The notes under the pieces were generated by a model. It saw only the letters and a program-made list of their open reading frames with translations. It ran no database searches and was not told the DNA's origin. From positions 1 through 64,000 of the forward strand of contig JAPOQH010000006.1 in assembly GCA_026710825.1 (NCBI GenBank): 64,000 nt of DNA, given 5' to 3'. This DNA is from Chloroflexota bacterium (GTDB lineage: Bacteria > Chloroflexota > Dehalococcoidia > Lucifugimonadales > UBA3495). Shown in pieces: positions 27,081-36,685 of this stretch (the stretch's first letter is position 1; each line of letters starts with the position of its first letter). A program made the translations under genes and the position numbers.

Positions 27081-28685
27081 TTATGGATCGATGAGGACGC
27101 CGGGGTTCAGGATGCCGTTGGGGTCGAGGGATTTCTTGACGGAGCGCAGGGCTTCGGCGAAGGGGTCGGGACGCTGCCCGTCGTACCAGGGCCGGTGGGC
27201 CCGGCCAACGGCATGGTGGTGGGTGATGGTGCCGCCGGCGGCCATTACGGCGTCGGACGCGGCCTGTTTGATCTCAGCGTGGGCTTCGAGTTCGCCGCCG
27301 ATCCGGCCCAGACCTTCGAAGGTGTAGTACGGCGCGGGCCCGTCGGGATAGACGTGGGTGAACCGGCAGGAAACCCGGCCTCCTCCGCAGGTGCGCTGGA
27401 GGGCGTCCTGCAGGGCGGAGCGCACCATTTCGTCCATGGCGGGCCAGCGTTCCCAGGTGATCGCTGTTTCCAGCGTTTCGGCCACGATGCCGAACCCGAT
27501 AGTAGCGTTGCGCTCATAGGGAGCGTTGATGAACGAGTTGCGCCAACTGCCCACCGCGCCCTGGCGTCCGGCGGTGGCGTCGGTGCGCTCTGCGGCGTCG
27601 GCGATCACGATGGACTCCTCGTCGATGATGCCGCCGGCGTCGCGGGCGATGGCGACGGCCTGGCGGATATTCTCGCCCTGGGGTAGTTCCGCTGCCTCGA
27701 AGCCGATGATCAGCAAGGCCTGTTGCCCGTCGAGTCCGGCGAAGTCCTGGGCCTCACCGGGGTCTAGCATCCGGAGGTTGGCGGGCCACTGCTTGGCCTG
27801 GGCGATGAGGCGAGCGCCCTCGGAAGCCGCCGCCATGCCGTCAAACACGACGCCGGCGGAGGCGCGATATCGTGGCCTGGCCTGGATACGCATCCACGCC
27901 TCGGTTATGACGCCCAGGATGCCCTCGCTGCCGATGACCATGCGGTCGGGCGACGGGCCGGCGCCGCTACCGGGAAGACGACGGGACTCCCACACGCCGG
28001 CCGGAGTTACCATGCGGACGGACTCAACGAAATCGTCGATGTGGGTGTGGTTGGTGGCGTAGTGGCCACCGCTGCGGGTGGCGATCCAGCCCCCGAGAGT
28101 GGAGAATTCGAAGCTCTGGGGGAAGTGCCTCAGGGTATACCCGTGGGGACGCAGTTGGGATTCCAGATCGGGACCCAGCACGCCGGCCTGGATGCGGGCG
28201 GCGCGGGAGGTATCGTCGATCTCGAGCACCTGATCCAGACGGGTGAGATCGATGGTCACGACGGCGTCGGCTTCGGGTGGCTCCACGCCGGCCACGACGG
28301 TGCTGCCGCCGCCGTAGGGTATGGCGACGATGTTGGAATTGGAGCACCAGTCCAGGACAGTGGTCAGTTCGGACTCATTGCGGGGGTAGGCTATGACGTC
28401 CGGGGGGTTCGGAAACTGGCGGTTGAATGCCCGGATGCGGTCCCGGAAGCTGCGCCCGTAGGTGTGGGCGGCGCGATCGTGGTCATCGGTGGAGCATAAC
28501 TCCGCGACCAGCGGATGGGGCAGGATTCTAGGCGGACGGAGGTCCAGATCAGCGTCGGTGGGCGGCGTGGGCGCGTCCAGCGAGACGCCGTACCTCTCGT
28601 GGATGCGTTGGGCCATGGCGGCGTAATCCGCCGGTGTGGGTTCCCGATCCTCGTTGCCCCAGGCCCAGAAACTGCGACGCGTCAT
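27081..28685 (-). CDS. FAD-linked oxidase, alkyldihydroxyacetonephosphate-synthase-like
   Basis: The 534-residue flavoprotein has a PCMH-type FAD-binding domain (PDVIAYPRNESELTTVLDWC, IPYGGGSTVVAG, FEFSTLGGWIATRSGGHYA, IGSEGILGVITEA) and the C-terminal cap of the vanillyl-alcohol-oxidase family ending NGILNPGVL. The order and the YATNHTHIDDFVESVRMVTP stretch resemble alkylglycerone-phosphate synthases, which would make ether lipids. A lactate or hydroxy-acid dehydrogenase is the alternative. The ATG at 28685 has GGAGGG 5 nt upstream. The 18 residues further upstream overlap the tRNA and are not used. Confidence 0.85.
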   Translation of the reverse strand: MTRRSFWAWGNEDREPTPADYAAMAQRIHERYGVSLDAPTPPTDADLDLRPPRILPHPLVAELCSTDDHDRAAHTYGRSFRDRIRAFNRQFPNPPDVIAYPRNESELTTVLDWCSNSNIVAIPYGGGSTVVAGVEPPEADAVVTIDLTRLDQVLEIDDTSRAARIQAGVLGPDLESQLRPHGYTLRHFPQSFEFSTLGGWIATRSGGHYATNHTHIDDFVESVRMVTPAGVWESRRLPGSGAGPSPDRMVIGSEGILGVITEAWMRIQARPRYRASAGVVFDGMAAASEGARLIAQAKQWPANLRMLDPGEAQDFAGLDGQQALLIIGFEAAELPQGENIRQAVAIARDAGGIIDEESIVIADAAERTDATAGRQGAVGSWRNSFINAPYERNATIGFGIVAETLETAITWERWPAMDEMVRSALQDALQRTCGGGRVSCRFTHVYPDGPAPYYTFEGLGRIGGELEAHAEIKQAASDAVMAAGGTITHHHAVGRAHRPWYDGQRPDPFAEALRSVKKSLDPNGILNPGVLIDP

Positions 28686-28712
28686 GCTATCCCTCCGGTG
28701 TGGGCATAGCAA

Positions 28713-28788
28713 TGGTCGGGGTGAGTGGATTCGAACCACCGACCTCCACGTCCCGAACGTGGCGCGCTAGCCACTGCGCTACACCCCG
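28713..28788 (-). tRNA. tRNA-Pro (anticodon CGG)
   Basis: A complete cloverleaf: acceptor CGGGGTG/CACCCCG, D-arm with GCGCAGTGGCTAGCGC, anticodon stem CCACG/CGTGG around loop TTCGGGA (anticodon CGG), T-arm with GTTCGAATC, discriminator A and an encoded CCA. The FAD-oxidase gene starts 27 nt downstream on the same strand. Confidence 0.97.
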
Positions 28789-29094
28789 ACTACGATTGGA
28801 TTATAGCATAAGGCCCCGGTTTTCCCTGGTTTTGCGCCGCGAGTAGCGGGTCTTTCAATGGTCGGAAAACCGAGGAATTGTGCGGAGCCCGTCACGTTTC
28901 TGAAAACCCAGTCCGCTCGTGGTTCGACAGGCTCACCATGAGCGGACTGGGTCGGCGTGGGCACATGCATGAGCGGACGGGGTCGGCGATCTTCGCTATC
29001 ACGCAAAAATTTCCGGTCGCGCAAGGCTTTCCTGTTACGTAGAGCTTTCGCGCGGCCGGGGCTCAGGTGATTCCCTGGTTTTGAGACGCTAATC
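28789..29094. other. Intergenic region between tRNA-Pro and HEPN-like gene
   Basis: No gene is supported in these 306 bases. A CCGCTC...GAGCGG hairpin carrying TGGT/ACCA (about 28914-28946) belongs to the TTCGACAGGCTCACC-type repeats also seen near 13075. A partial repeat of the same unit follows at about 28970. Confidence 0.65.
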
Positions 29095-29673
29095 CTACGG
29101 GGCTCGGGGAATCAGCCTGGCGGGCAGGTTGGCGCATTTTGGGCAGACCTGCGGGTCGTAGGCCAAACGCATACCGGGTGCGCCGATCGCTGGCACGGAC
29201 AAGTTGTTGCAGCGCGCTGGGACAGTGGTGTGCATCTCTTCCAACTGGGGCAGCCTGCTGAGGAGCCTGGGGATGCCAGTTTCCTCGTATGCTTCCCACG
29301 GACCGCCATCATACATGACGTTCGACACGTCCCTGACCAACCGTTTCACACGCGGACGCATGACGCGAACCATGTGGCGGGTCTCGGCTGGCGTCGCGGT
29401 TTCCATCCGATGGGGCAAATCATGGACACGACGAAAGGTTGTCAGATGCGCATGAGGCAAACGGCCCTCAAAAACCAACTCCGACAATACATTGTGCAGG
29501 CGCCGCCGAGTTCGCACCGGCCGGCCCTGCTTGGCCAGAATTGAACTGGCGGCGTGGGTTACGGAACGGCGGAGGGCGTCGACGGCCCTGAGATACTGTT
29601 CGTCATGGAAATCCTCAAGGGCAAAATGAAGGTAACGCTGTGCGCGATCCAAGTGATGATCAGAAGTGCCCAT
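29095..29673 (-). CDS. HEPN-like protein with RX4H motif and C-terminal CPxC, paralogue 2
   Basis: This 192-residue protein is the paralogue of the gene at 16080. Residues 6-118 align without gaps and keep HHLD, LRRSVTHAASS, RRRL, the R71-x4-H76 motif followed by TTF, and RPRVKRL. The C-terminal third differs but again carries a CP-x-C pair (177-180). The helical domain and RX4H motif suggest a HEPN-type ribonuclease, unproven. The ATG at 29673 has GGAGG 13 nt upstream, a rather long spacing. The conserved RNA-like element at 29835-30263 lies upstream in the same orientation, as for the paralogue. Confidence 0.78.
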   Translation of the reverse strand: MGTSDHHLDRAQRYLHFALEDFHDEQYLRAVDALRRSVTHAASSILAKQGRPVRTRRRLHNVLSELVFEGRLPHAHLTTFRRVHDLPHRMETATPAETRHMVRVMRPRVKRLVRDVSNVMYDGGPWEAYEETGIPRLLSRLPQLEEMHTTVPARCNNLSVPAIGAPGMRLAYDPQVCPKCANLPARLIPRAP

Positions 29674-29834
29674 GTTGAGTTCAATCCCTCCAAACGGCGT
29701 TGCCGGTACACCGGCCTTTGAACCAATGCCGGCGGTAAAGCGGACTGACGTGGTGGTGGCGACGCGTCAGGCGAGAGTCGCCGCAGAATGATCGGTGGAG
29801 TGTCTCTGCTATAACTTTCTTGGCTGCGGTCTGG

Positions 29835-30263
29835 CTCCTTTCAGGCGATGGAGTGGCGAATCAGGCGATGGAGTGGCGAATCAGGCGATGGAGTGGCGGT
29901 TGTTTTGATTTGCTTTTGCCAGGGTTTCCCGCCGGTGGCGGACTCTTGCGAGCGGGCCGTTGTCAGCGCGCGGCCGGTTGGGTACGCATGGTAGTTTTGC
30001 TCGGTATTTACCGTGGCCCACATGGCTGGCTCGCCTCTACAGACGGCCCGCCACACAGCACGGAACGCTGTGGCTGACGCTGGGGTACTGACGGCCACGC
30101 TGCTGATGCGCTAAGCAGACGTTAGCAGACAGGAACCCTGGTATGCGATTTTTGCTGACTGGGTGGCCGCTAGGCCCGAAACCCTGGCATGGATTTTGTC
30201 GTGGTGATAAACAATTGTTCGCCTGATGAATCCAGTATAGGGATTGGTGAAACTCGGCCACAA
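29835..30263 (-). ncRNA. Conserved promoter-led RNA-like element, copy 2 (upstream of HEPN-like gene)
   Basis: On the minus strand TTGTGG (30258-30263), an 18-nt spacer and TATACT (30234-30239) precede the shared element. It has a start-proximal palindrome AACAATTGTT (30210-30219) and the exact 14-mer AAATCGCATACCAG (30138-30151). A hairpin with GCGT/GCGC ends lies around the common CGGCC loop (29966-29987). CTGACAACG (29958-29966) and AAAGGAG (29835-29841) follow. This copy is lengthened by a 20-bp tandem repeat just before AAAGGAG. A CAGCG...TGCTG hairpin is shared only with copy 3. Confidence 0.65.
29841..29898. repeat. 20-bp tandem repeat (2.9 copies) inside copy 2 of the RNA-like element
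   Basis: The unit TCAGGCGATGGAGTGGCGAA is repeated without change at 29841, 29861 and 29881 (the last incomplete). On the element's strand each unit contains CACTCC, which could pair with the adjacent AAAGGAG. Confidence 0.9.
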
Positions 30264-30517
30264 CAGCCGAATGTCACTTCCGTGGAAAAAGATTAAATTG
30301 GGAGGGCTGAGGCTCTGGATGTCCGGCTGAGCCGGCGAGCAGTCGCGGGTTGGAGTAAATTCTTTAGTCGGGCTCAGGACCGGAATGACCAGAGGAATGC
30401 GGAAATGATCATGGCGTCGCGTTTTGTCGGCGATGACGGTGTGGCGGTATGAGCAGGGGCGAATCCGAAAGGCGAACCAATTCGTAGTCACGGCATCTAC
30501 AATCGGGAGCTTTGATA

Positions 30518-32116
30518 ATGAGTATTGCGAGATTGCGACGGATACTGCCGGGGATTATGTTGATCGCCGGATTGATGGCGATGGCGCTGAGTTGCGGCGG
30601 GGCGGCAGAGCACGCGCCTGCGCCAGCAGCGCCCTCCGCGTCTGATCTTGCGGTGGAAGAGCGAGGGGACGTCGAGTCGTCGACGCAAGGGCAGATGGCC
30701 GCCGCATCGGCAACGGCTGCGCCCCAGGCAGCCAGCGACGCATTCGCACGGCCAGAGTCGCTCCCGGCGCAACCGCAAGCAGCGGCGGCAAAGGCGGATG
30801 ATTCCGGCAACCAGGGGATACTGCTTGGGTTACTGGAAGGCGGATCTGATGGCGAGGCTCCATCGAGCGTGATGCAGCAGCAGAGCGGGCGTCAGTTGAT
30901 CGTGGAGGCGTGGGTCAGCGTAGAGGTGAGTGAGATCGACGGTGCGGCGCGACAGGTGGAAGCGATCGCCACGCAGCGCGGCGGATGGGTCGAATCGGCG
31001 GACATCGTGGGAGAGGCTGGCTATCGCACCGCGACCGTCAACGTACGGGTGCCGGCGGACCGGCTGAAAGACGCCATGGACACGCTGCGCGGATTGGGTC
31101 GAGTGACGGACGAGGGAGTGTCGTCGACTGATGTCACGGACCGGTTGATCGACAACGAAGCGCGGCTGGAAGCGTGGAAGGTGCAGGAGGAGCGCCTGAT
31201 TGACCTGCTGGAGAATGCGAAAACGGTGGAGGACGTGATTGAAATCGAACAACGCATCTCCCAAGTCAGGGCAGACATTGAGCACGTAGCGGCGACACAG
31301 CGGAACTTGGAGAACCGGGTAGCGGCGTCGCTGATCCGGGTCCACCTGCACCTGCCGGCCAGGTTCGCCAGCGATCCACCGAACGGTTCGCTGACACTGG
31401 CGGTTGGCGACCCGAAGGGTACGGCCGCCACCATCTCGGGGCGGGTGGAAACGCTGGGCGGATACATCGGAGGACAACGCGAATACCAGGAGGGACGCGG
31501 GCAGGTGGTGGAGATAACGGCGTACGTCAAGCCGACGGACCTGGCAGGACTGATGGATTATGCCGCCAACCTGGGCGAGCCATCGGAACGGAGGCTCAAT
31601 TCGGTGGGGCCGGCTCCGGCCGGGGACGTCCCCAACGCCAGGTTGTCGATGCTGGTGCGTTCCAACGTGGATTCCGCGGCGTCGCTATCGCTTGCGGCAT
31701 CGGAACCCATCGCGGCGGCGGGTGAGATTCGCGCGCGGGCGGAGTCGCTGGGCGGCTATGTGGAAAGCTGGAACGAGTCGCGGTGGGATGAAGGGAAGCG
31801 GCAGAACGTTCATATGGAACTGGTGGTGAAGGCGTCGGACCTGCGGGAGATCATGGACTTTGGCACGACGCTGGGCGATGCGGAGAACTGGGAGTTCCAC
31901 TCCGTCGGTCAGGGTCCGGAGGACGCCGCGCCCAATTCGAGGCTCACGGTGTCGGTGTACACCGACGATGGCGACGAAGTGGTGTGGTATATCGTGACCA
32001 TCGTGGTGGGCGTCATTGTGCTGGCGACAACCTTGGGATCGGTGGTGGTGATTCGTCGGCGCGGCAGGAGGGGTGAAGCGGCTGCGGTTGCCGGCATGGA
32101 GGTGCAGCAGGAATAG
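30518..32116 (+). CDS. DUF4349-type lipoprotein with C-terminal membrane anchor
   Basis: The 532-residue protein has an N-terminal lipoprotein signal (a hydrophobic run ending ALSC-GG, Cys near residue 26) and a low-complexity Ala/Pro/Gln linker (to about 110). Three repeats of a DUF4349-like module follow, each with an LGGYV or RGGWVES signature (about residues 150, 310 and 410). A DNEARLEAWKVQEERLIDLL coiled-coil stretch lies near residue 215, and a transmembrane helix is near 490-512 before a basic tail. The protein is therefore probably anchored at both ends outside the membrane. The ATG at 30518 has GGGAG 9 nt upstream. Its function is unknown. Confidence 0.85.
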   Translation: MSIARLRRILPGIMLIAGLMAMALSCGGAAEHAPAPAAPSASDLAVEERGDVESSTQGQMAAASATAAPQAASDAFARPESLPAQPQAAAAKADDSGNQGILLGLLEGGSDGEAPSSVMQQQSGRQLIVEAWVSVEVSEIDGAARQVEAIATQRGGWVESADIVGEAGYRTATVNVRVPADRLKDAMDTLRGLGRVTDEGVSSTDVTDRLIDNEARLEAWKVQEERLIDLLENAKTVEDVIEIEQRISQVRADIEHVAATQRNLENRVAASLIRVHLHLPARFASDPPNGSLTLAVGDPKGTAATISGRVETLGGYIGGQREYQEGRGQVVEITAYVKPTDLAGLMDYAANLGEPSERRLNSVGPAPAGDVPNARLSMLVRSNVDSAASLSLAASEPIAAAGEIRARAESLGGYVESWNESRWDEGKRQNVHMELVVKASDLREIMDFGTTLGDAENWEFHSVGQGPEDAAPNSRLTVSVYTDDGDEVVWYIVTIVVGVIVLATTLGSVVVIRRRGRRGEAAAVAGMEVQQE

Positions 32117-32295
32117 TCAGGGGAGTTGACGCGGGAGATTTCAACCTAATCCTCATCCCATCAAGAAGGGCGATGACTGGCGCCGGAATGTTCAGTCGCA
32201 CACCGTCTGCTCGTCCTTCTACAAGCTCAGGATGAGCGGACTGCGTTGATGGGGAACGATGAGCGTCCGGCGTGGGCGCGGGCGGTTCACCCTAA

Positions 32296-32318
32296 CCCTC
32301 TCCCATCCAGGGAGAGGG
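32296..32318. repeat. CCCTCTCCC/GGGAGAGGG palindromic repeat
   Basis: A perfect 9-bp stem with loop ATCCA between two converging genes (DUF4349 and mfd). The same hairpin recurs at 60229-60251. Confidence 0.8.
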
Positions 32319-32340
32319 GATACGGGGGTCGGCGCTTTTT

Positions 32341-35300
32341 TCAGTCAGCGCCCACCGGCTGTTTGGATGGTCGCCGTCGCCTTCTCCGGACATGCCCGGG
32401 CTTGACGTCGCCACTTTCGTTGGCTGGAGCGTCGTTTTCATCGACACTGCCGTTGAGCATTTGGTCAACAGGCGCCGAGTCCTGGGATTGGTCGGGAGAT
32501 GAGGCGGCCTGGAGGGCTTCCTGCATCTCGTTGACGAAGGCCACCACGCGGCGGAGGGCGCGAGCGATCCGCGCGACGCCATGATCAGCGTCGCCGGCGG
32601 CGCGAATCTCCATGTCGCGGCGGCCGACACGCACGCCGGGGCCCATCTTGTTCTGCAGGGCGAACCGCGCATCGCCAACGGGTTGGTGGAATACCACCGT
32701 GATGATACCGTCCCCGGCGCCGACGATGGACTCCACGCCGGCGGCAGCGCCCAAGCAGCGGAGGTCGGTTATCGAGAGGAGGTTCTCGACCACCGGTGGC
32801 AGCGGGCCGAACCGGTCCTGCATATCGGCGCGGACCGCCGGAATATGGTCGCGGTCGGTGATGTTGGAGAGCCGCTGGTAGAACGCGAGGCGGGCCGGCA
32901 GATGGCCGATGTAGTCGGTGGGAATCACGGCCGGTACCGGCAGGTCGATGCGCGGGGGCGGGGGAGCATCCGTTGACGGCGTCCCTGAGTTTTCGTCGTC
33001 GAGTTCCTGGACGGCCTGGGTGAGCAACTCGGAGTACAGGTTGAGTCCAACGGCGTGGATCTGGCCGCTCTGGTCGGCCCCAAGGAGGTTGCCGGCGCCG
33101 CGGATCTCGAGGTCGCGCATGGCGATGCGGAACCCGGATCCAAGCTCGTTGGCCTCAAGGATGGCGTGGATGCGCTGGCTGGCGGTCTGCGTGATCTCAT
33201 GATTGTCCGGCAGCAGTAGGTAGGCGTAGGCGCGGTGATCGCTGCGACCGACGCGTCCGCGCAACTGATAGAGTTGAGCGAGGCCGAACCGGTCGGCGCG
33301 GTCGATGATGATGGTGTTGACGTTGGGCATGTCGAGGCCGGACTCGATGATAGTGGTGCACACCAGCACGTCGGCCTCGCGGTTGGCGAACGCGACCATG
33401 ACGTCCTCGAGTTCGGATTCGGGCATCTGGCCGTGGCCGATGATGAAACGGGCTTCGGGGACCAGTTTTTGCAGTTCATCGGTGGTCTGCTGGATGGTGC
33501 GAACGCGGTTGTGAAGGAAGAAAACCTGTCCGTCCCGTTCCATCTCGCGCAGGATGGCCTCGCGGACGAGGTCGCCGCTGTCCTCAGACACGAAGGTCTT
33601 GACCGGCAGACGGGCCTCTGGCGGCGTGTGGATCACGCTCATATCGCGGACGCCGGCGAGGGCCATGTGCAGGGTACGCGGGATGGGCGTGGCGGTGAGG
33701 GTGAGGACGTCGACCTCGGCGCGCATCTGCTTGAGGCGTTCCTTGTGGGCGACGCCGAAACGGTGTTCCTCGTCGACGATGACCAGTCCAAGGTTGTTGA
33801 ACCCGACGTCCTTTTGCAGTATCCGGTGGGTGCCGATAACGATATCGGCCGTGCCGGATTTGGCCGCATCGACAACCTCCACCTGCTCCTGGTGGGTGCG
33901 AAAACGGCTCAATACTTCGACCTTGACAGGATAAGGAGCGAGCCTCTCCGCGAAGGTGGCGTAGTGCTGCTGGGCTAGGACGGTGGTGGGGACCAGGACA
34001 GCGACCTGCATGCCCTCGTTGACGGCCTTGAACGCAGCGCGCAGGGCGACCTCGGTCTTGCCGTAGCCCACGTCGCCGCAGATCAGGCGATCCATGGGCT
34101 TGGAGGTCTCCATGTCGGTTTTCACTTCGTCGGCGGCGCGGAGTTGGTCCGGAGTTTCCACGTACGGGAAGGAGTCCTCCAGATCGCGCTGCCACGGCGC
34201 GTCGGGGGAGAAACGGTGGCCGGTTACGGTTTCGCGAGTGGCATAGAGGCGGAGCAGTTCGGCGGCGATTTCGCGGGCGGCGCCCTTCGCGCGATCCTTG
34301 ATGCGCTGCCACTCGCTTCCACCCAAGCGGGTCAGGGTCGGGGACTGATCAGTGGACGCGATGTAGGCGCCCAGGCGGTCGAGTTGCTCAGTGGGGACGT
34401 AGAGGCGGTCATCGTCGGCGTATTCCAGGACGAGGTACTCGCGGTCTTCGCCGCTGGATTCCAGGTGGGTCGTGCCGACAAACCGCGCGACACCGTGGTC
34501 GATGTGGACGACGTAACCGCCGGGGGTGAGATCGTTGAGGGATATCGCGTCCCCCAAGTCCCGCTGCTTGATTGACGGGCGGAAGCTGCGCTGCTTCACG
34601 GTACCGAACAGTTCGGCGTCGCTGTACACCGCGACGATCGGGCCGCTGGCGGAGCCGGCGGTCTGCCATCCCTTGCGCAGGGCGCCCTGGATCAGGTACA
34701 CGCGGCCGGCCCTTGGGCGCGTGGGAAGGTTTTCCACCACGCTGGCGGAAATGCTGGACTCCTGCAGCAGTTCGCTGAGGCGTCCGGCGTGCTGGCTGAC
34801 CGCCACCACCGCGCCTTCGTTAGCGACACGCGCCAAGACATCCTCGGTAAATGCCGGCAGGCCGGCCAGGGTGTCGGGGAGCGTCTGGACCAAGGCGGTA
34901 TCCGCGTCAGAGCCCCAACGCAGCACCTCGACCATGGGAACACCGCTGGCATTGATACGGTTGCTGAACGACTCCCAGTCCGCTGACGGGTTGGGGAATC
35001 CGTGGGGCAGTTCGCCGCGATCCTGCCGGGCAGAACGCTGCTGTTCGTAGCGGGCCTCCTGCTCCTCGGCTTCGCCGGCGAGACGAGCAGGGCGGTCCAT
35101 GACCAGTACGGCGTTTTCGGGGATATAGTCGGCCAGGGTGTGGGAGTTGAGCAGGCCGTTGTAGAACGACACGACCTCGGGGTTCGGCGCGGTGAGCAAC
35201 TCGCTCAACTCTTCCTGGAATTTGGCAATGGTCGTGGCGGAACACGAGGACAGGTCAATGCGGCTACGGCGTTCGTCGAACACCGCCGGGTCGCAAAGGT

Positions 35301-36042
35301 CCGTCAATTGCTCGGCGGCGGCGATGACGCTCACCACGTCTGCTTCGCCGATGGAACGTTGAGTCTCAGGGTCAAACTGACGGATGGTGTCGATCTCATC
35401 GTCCCAAAACTCAACGCGGTATGGCACGTCCACGTTGGGAGGAAACACGTCCAGGATACCGCCGCGCAGGCTGAAGCTGCCGGGGGATTCTACCTGGGGT
35501 TCCCGGCGGTAACCCAACTGGACCCACGTGGTGAGCATGGCGTCCATCGACGGCACGCGCTGGCCCTTGACCAGCCGATGCAATCCGTCGCTGCCCGGAT
35601 TATGGCCGAGGGCCAAGTCGGGAGGTATGGTGAGGCGGAGAGCCGAGGCCACCGTCGCTACCACCAGGGGCGGCGGCGCGTCATCGTCGCCTCGTTGAAC
35701 GGCAGCGAGGGAGGCTAGAGCGGTGAGGCGCTGGTTGCTGGTGCGGGCGTCGACGGCCAAGCGTTCGAATGGCAGGACCTCGGGTTCCGGCAGGAGAAAC
35801 ACCGGAGCGTCATCGCCCAAGTAGGCCAGCAGTTGATCGTGGAGTCGACGGGCATCATCCAACCGAGGGGTGATGGCGACCACCGGCCGTTGCTGCAACT
35901 GCCATATCGCAGCCAAGTAAAGCGGTTGATGGTCGGGGTTGAGGGTGAGTGACGGGCGCGCGCCCGGGGAGGCCAGATTCCGCAGGTGTCGTTGCAACCA
36001 CGGTTGTGAGCCGAGCAGAGAGAGCAATCCTGTTAATGCCAT
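32341..36042 (-). CDS. mfd: Transcription-repair coupling factor Mfd
   Basis: Mfd removes RNA polymerase stalled at DNA lesions and recruits UvrA. The 1233-residue product has the UvrB-homology N-terminus (GVARFVG and the preceding RNAP-interaction domain near 500-560), a RecG-like translocase with Walker A CGDVGYGKTEVALRAAF near residue 655, a DEEHRFGV box near 757, and RADRFGLAQLYQLRGRVGRS. A C-terminal TRCF domain (IPAVRADMQDRFGPLP) is followed by a charged tail ending in arginine-rich RRRRRRPSKQ. Length is somewhat longer than in E. coli because of that tail. It is a single-gene unit. Confidence 0.96.
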   Translation of the reverse strand: MALTGLLSLLGSQPWLQRHLRNLASPGARPSLTLNPDHQPLYLAAIWQLQQRPVVAITPRLDDARRLHDQLLAYLGDDAPVFLLPEPEVLPFERLAVDARTSNQRLTALASLAAVQRGDDDAPPPLVVATVASALRLTIPPDLALGHNPGSDGLHRLVKGQRVPSMDAMLTTWVQLGYRREPQVESPGSFSLRGGILDVFPPNVDVPYRVEFWDDEIDTIRQFDPETQRSIGEADVVSVIAAAEQLTDLCDPAVFDERRSRIDLSSCSATTIAKFQEELSELLTAPNPEVVSFYNGLLNSHTLADYIPENAVLVMDRPARLAGEAEEQEARYEQQRSARQDRGELPHGFPNPSADWESFSNRINASGVPMVEVLRWGSDADTALVQTLPDTLAGLPAFTEDVLARVANEGAVVAVSQHAGRLSELLQESSISASVVENLPTRPRAGRVYLIQGALRKGWQTAGSASGPIVAVYSDAELFGTVKQRSFRPSIKQRDLGDAISLNDLTPGGYVVHIDHGVARFVGTTHLESSGEDREYLVLEYADDDRLYVPTEQLDRLGAYIASTDQSPTLTRLGGSEWQRIKDRAKGAAREIAAELLRLYATRETVTGHRFSPDAPWQRDLEDSFPYVETPDQLRAADEVKTDMETSKPMDRLICGDVGYGKTEVALRAAFKAVNEGMQVAVLVPTTVLAQQHYATFAERLAPYPVKVEVLSRFRTHQEQVEVVDAAKSGTADIVIGTHRILQKDVGFNNLGLVIVDEEHRFGVAHKERLKQMRAEVDVLTLTATPIPRTLHMALAGVRDMSVIHTPPEARLPVKTFVSEDSGDLVREAILREMERDGQVFFLHNRVRTIQQTTDELQKLVPEARFIIGHGQMPESELEDVMVAFANREADVLVCTTIIESGLDMPNVNTIIIDRADRFGLAQLYQLRGRVGRSDHRAYAYLLLPDNHEITQTASQRIHAILEANELGSGFRIAMRDLEIRGAGNLLGADQSGQIHAVGLNLYSELLTQAVQELDDENSGTPSTDAPPPPRIDLPVPAVIPTDYIGHLPARLAFYQRLSNITDRDHIPAVRADMQDRFGPLPPVVENLLSITDLRCLGAAAGVESIVGAGDGIITVVFHQPVGDARFALQNKMGPGVRVGRRDMEIRAAGDADHGVARIARALRRVVAFVNEMQEALQAASSPDQSQDSAPVDQMLNGSVDENDAPANESGDVKPGHVRRRRRRPSKQPVGAD

Positions 36043-36685
36043 ACATTTCCCACTTGCCAGATTACATTACTCGGCCGGCGGCACACGCCGAGACGGGACT
36101 GACCGTCGGACAGCCCCGTGCAATGATTCTACGCTACGTTGCAACGCCGATTCAACACGAAATGGATCCAGGGCAGGGCCTTTCGATTATTTACCTGCTG
36201 CCGACCCAGTCCGCTCATGGTGCCGACGTCCGCCGGTGGCGGCAGCAGCCGCAGGTCCGCCTCTGGCGGATCGAAGCACCAGCGGACGGTGTCGGCAGAA
36301 CCGCGCTGGGCTCCACACATTTTCTTGGACTGGCGGCAATCGAAAGGCCCGGTGACAATTCCCCCTTGTCCCTGACATCCCCATATCCTTACCATCTAAG
36401 TGTCCAACCGCCCAACTAAAATGCGGCATCCGCAATCCTGATTCTGACCATCACGAACCATTCCAACCCCGCTCCGCCAAACCCTCTCACCGGCCCGTCA
36501 AAACCATCAATATCTCCCCCAAAACCTCACTGGCCGACCCCATTCCACCCCCGCCACCCTCTCCCCGCCCTGCTCAAATGAACAGAAATGAGCGGAAATG
36601 AGCGGAAAACCCATAAATTCCGTCCATCATGCCCATCATGCCCATCCGGCCCATGGATACAACCCCCCCGTCTGAGGTATTACTC
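36043..36685. other. Gene-free region upstream of mfd with simple repeats
   Basis: Apart from the start of the next gene I find no coding sequence. There is a degenerate CTCATGGT-type repeat near 36215, a 10-bp tandem repeat at 36576-36605 and a short CCCATCATG direct repeat near 36627-36645. Confidence 0.6.
36576..36605. repeat. 10-bp tandem repeat (AAATGAGCGG) x3
   Basis: AAATGAACAG followed by two AAATGAGCGG units, directly upstream of a small hypothetical gene. Confidence 0.8.

Noticed and set aside
29841-29898. Possible CRISPR array
   Set aside because: The 20-bp units are directly tandem with no spacers and no cas genes are near.
29960-30020. Conserved micro-peptide (MWAT-x-NTE) on the minus strand in RNA-like copies 2 and 3
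   Set aside because: Copy 1 breaks the frame and lacks the ATG, indels are not multiples of three within the shared part, and base pairing is better conserved than amino acids.
30111-30491. 126-codon minus-strand frame
   Set aside because: It runs across the promoter and 5' part of RNA-like copy 2 and is not maintained in the other copies.
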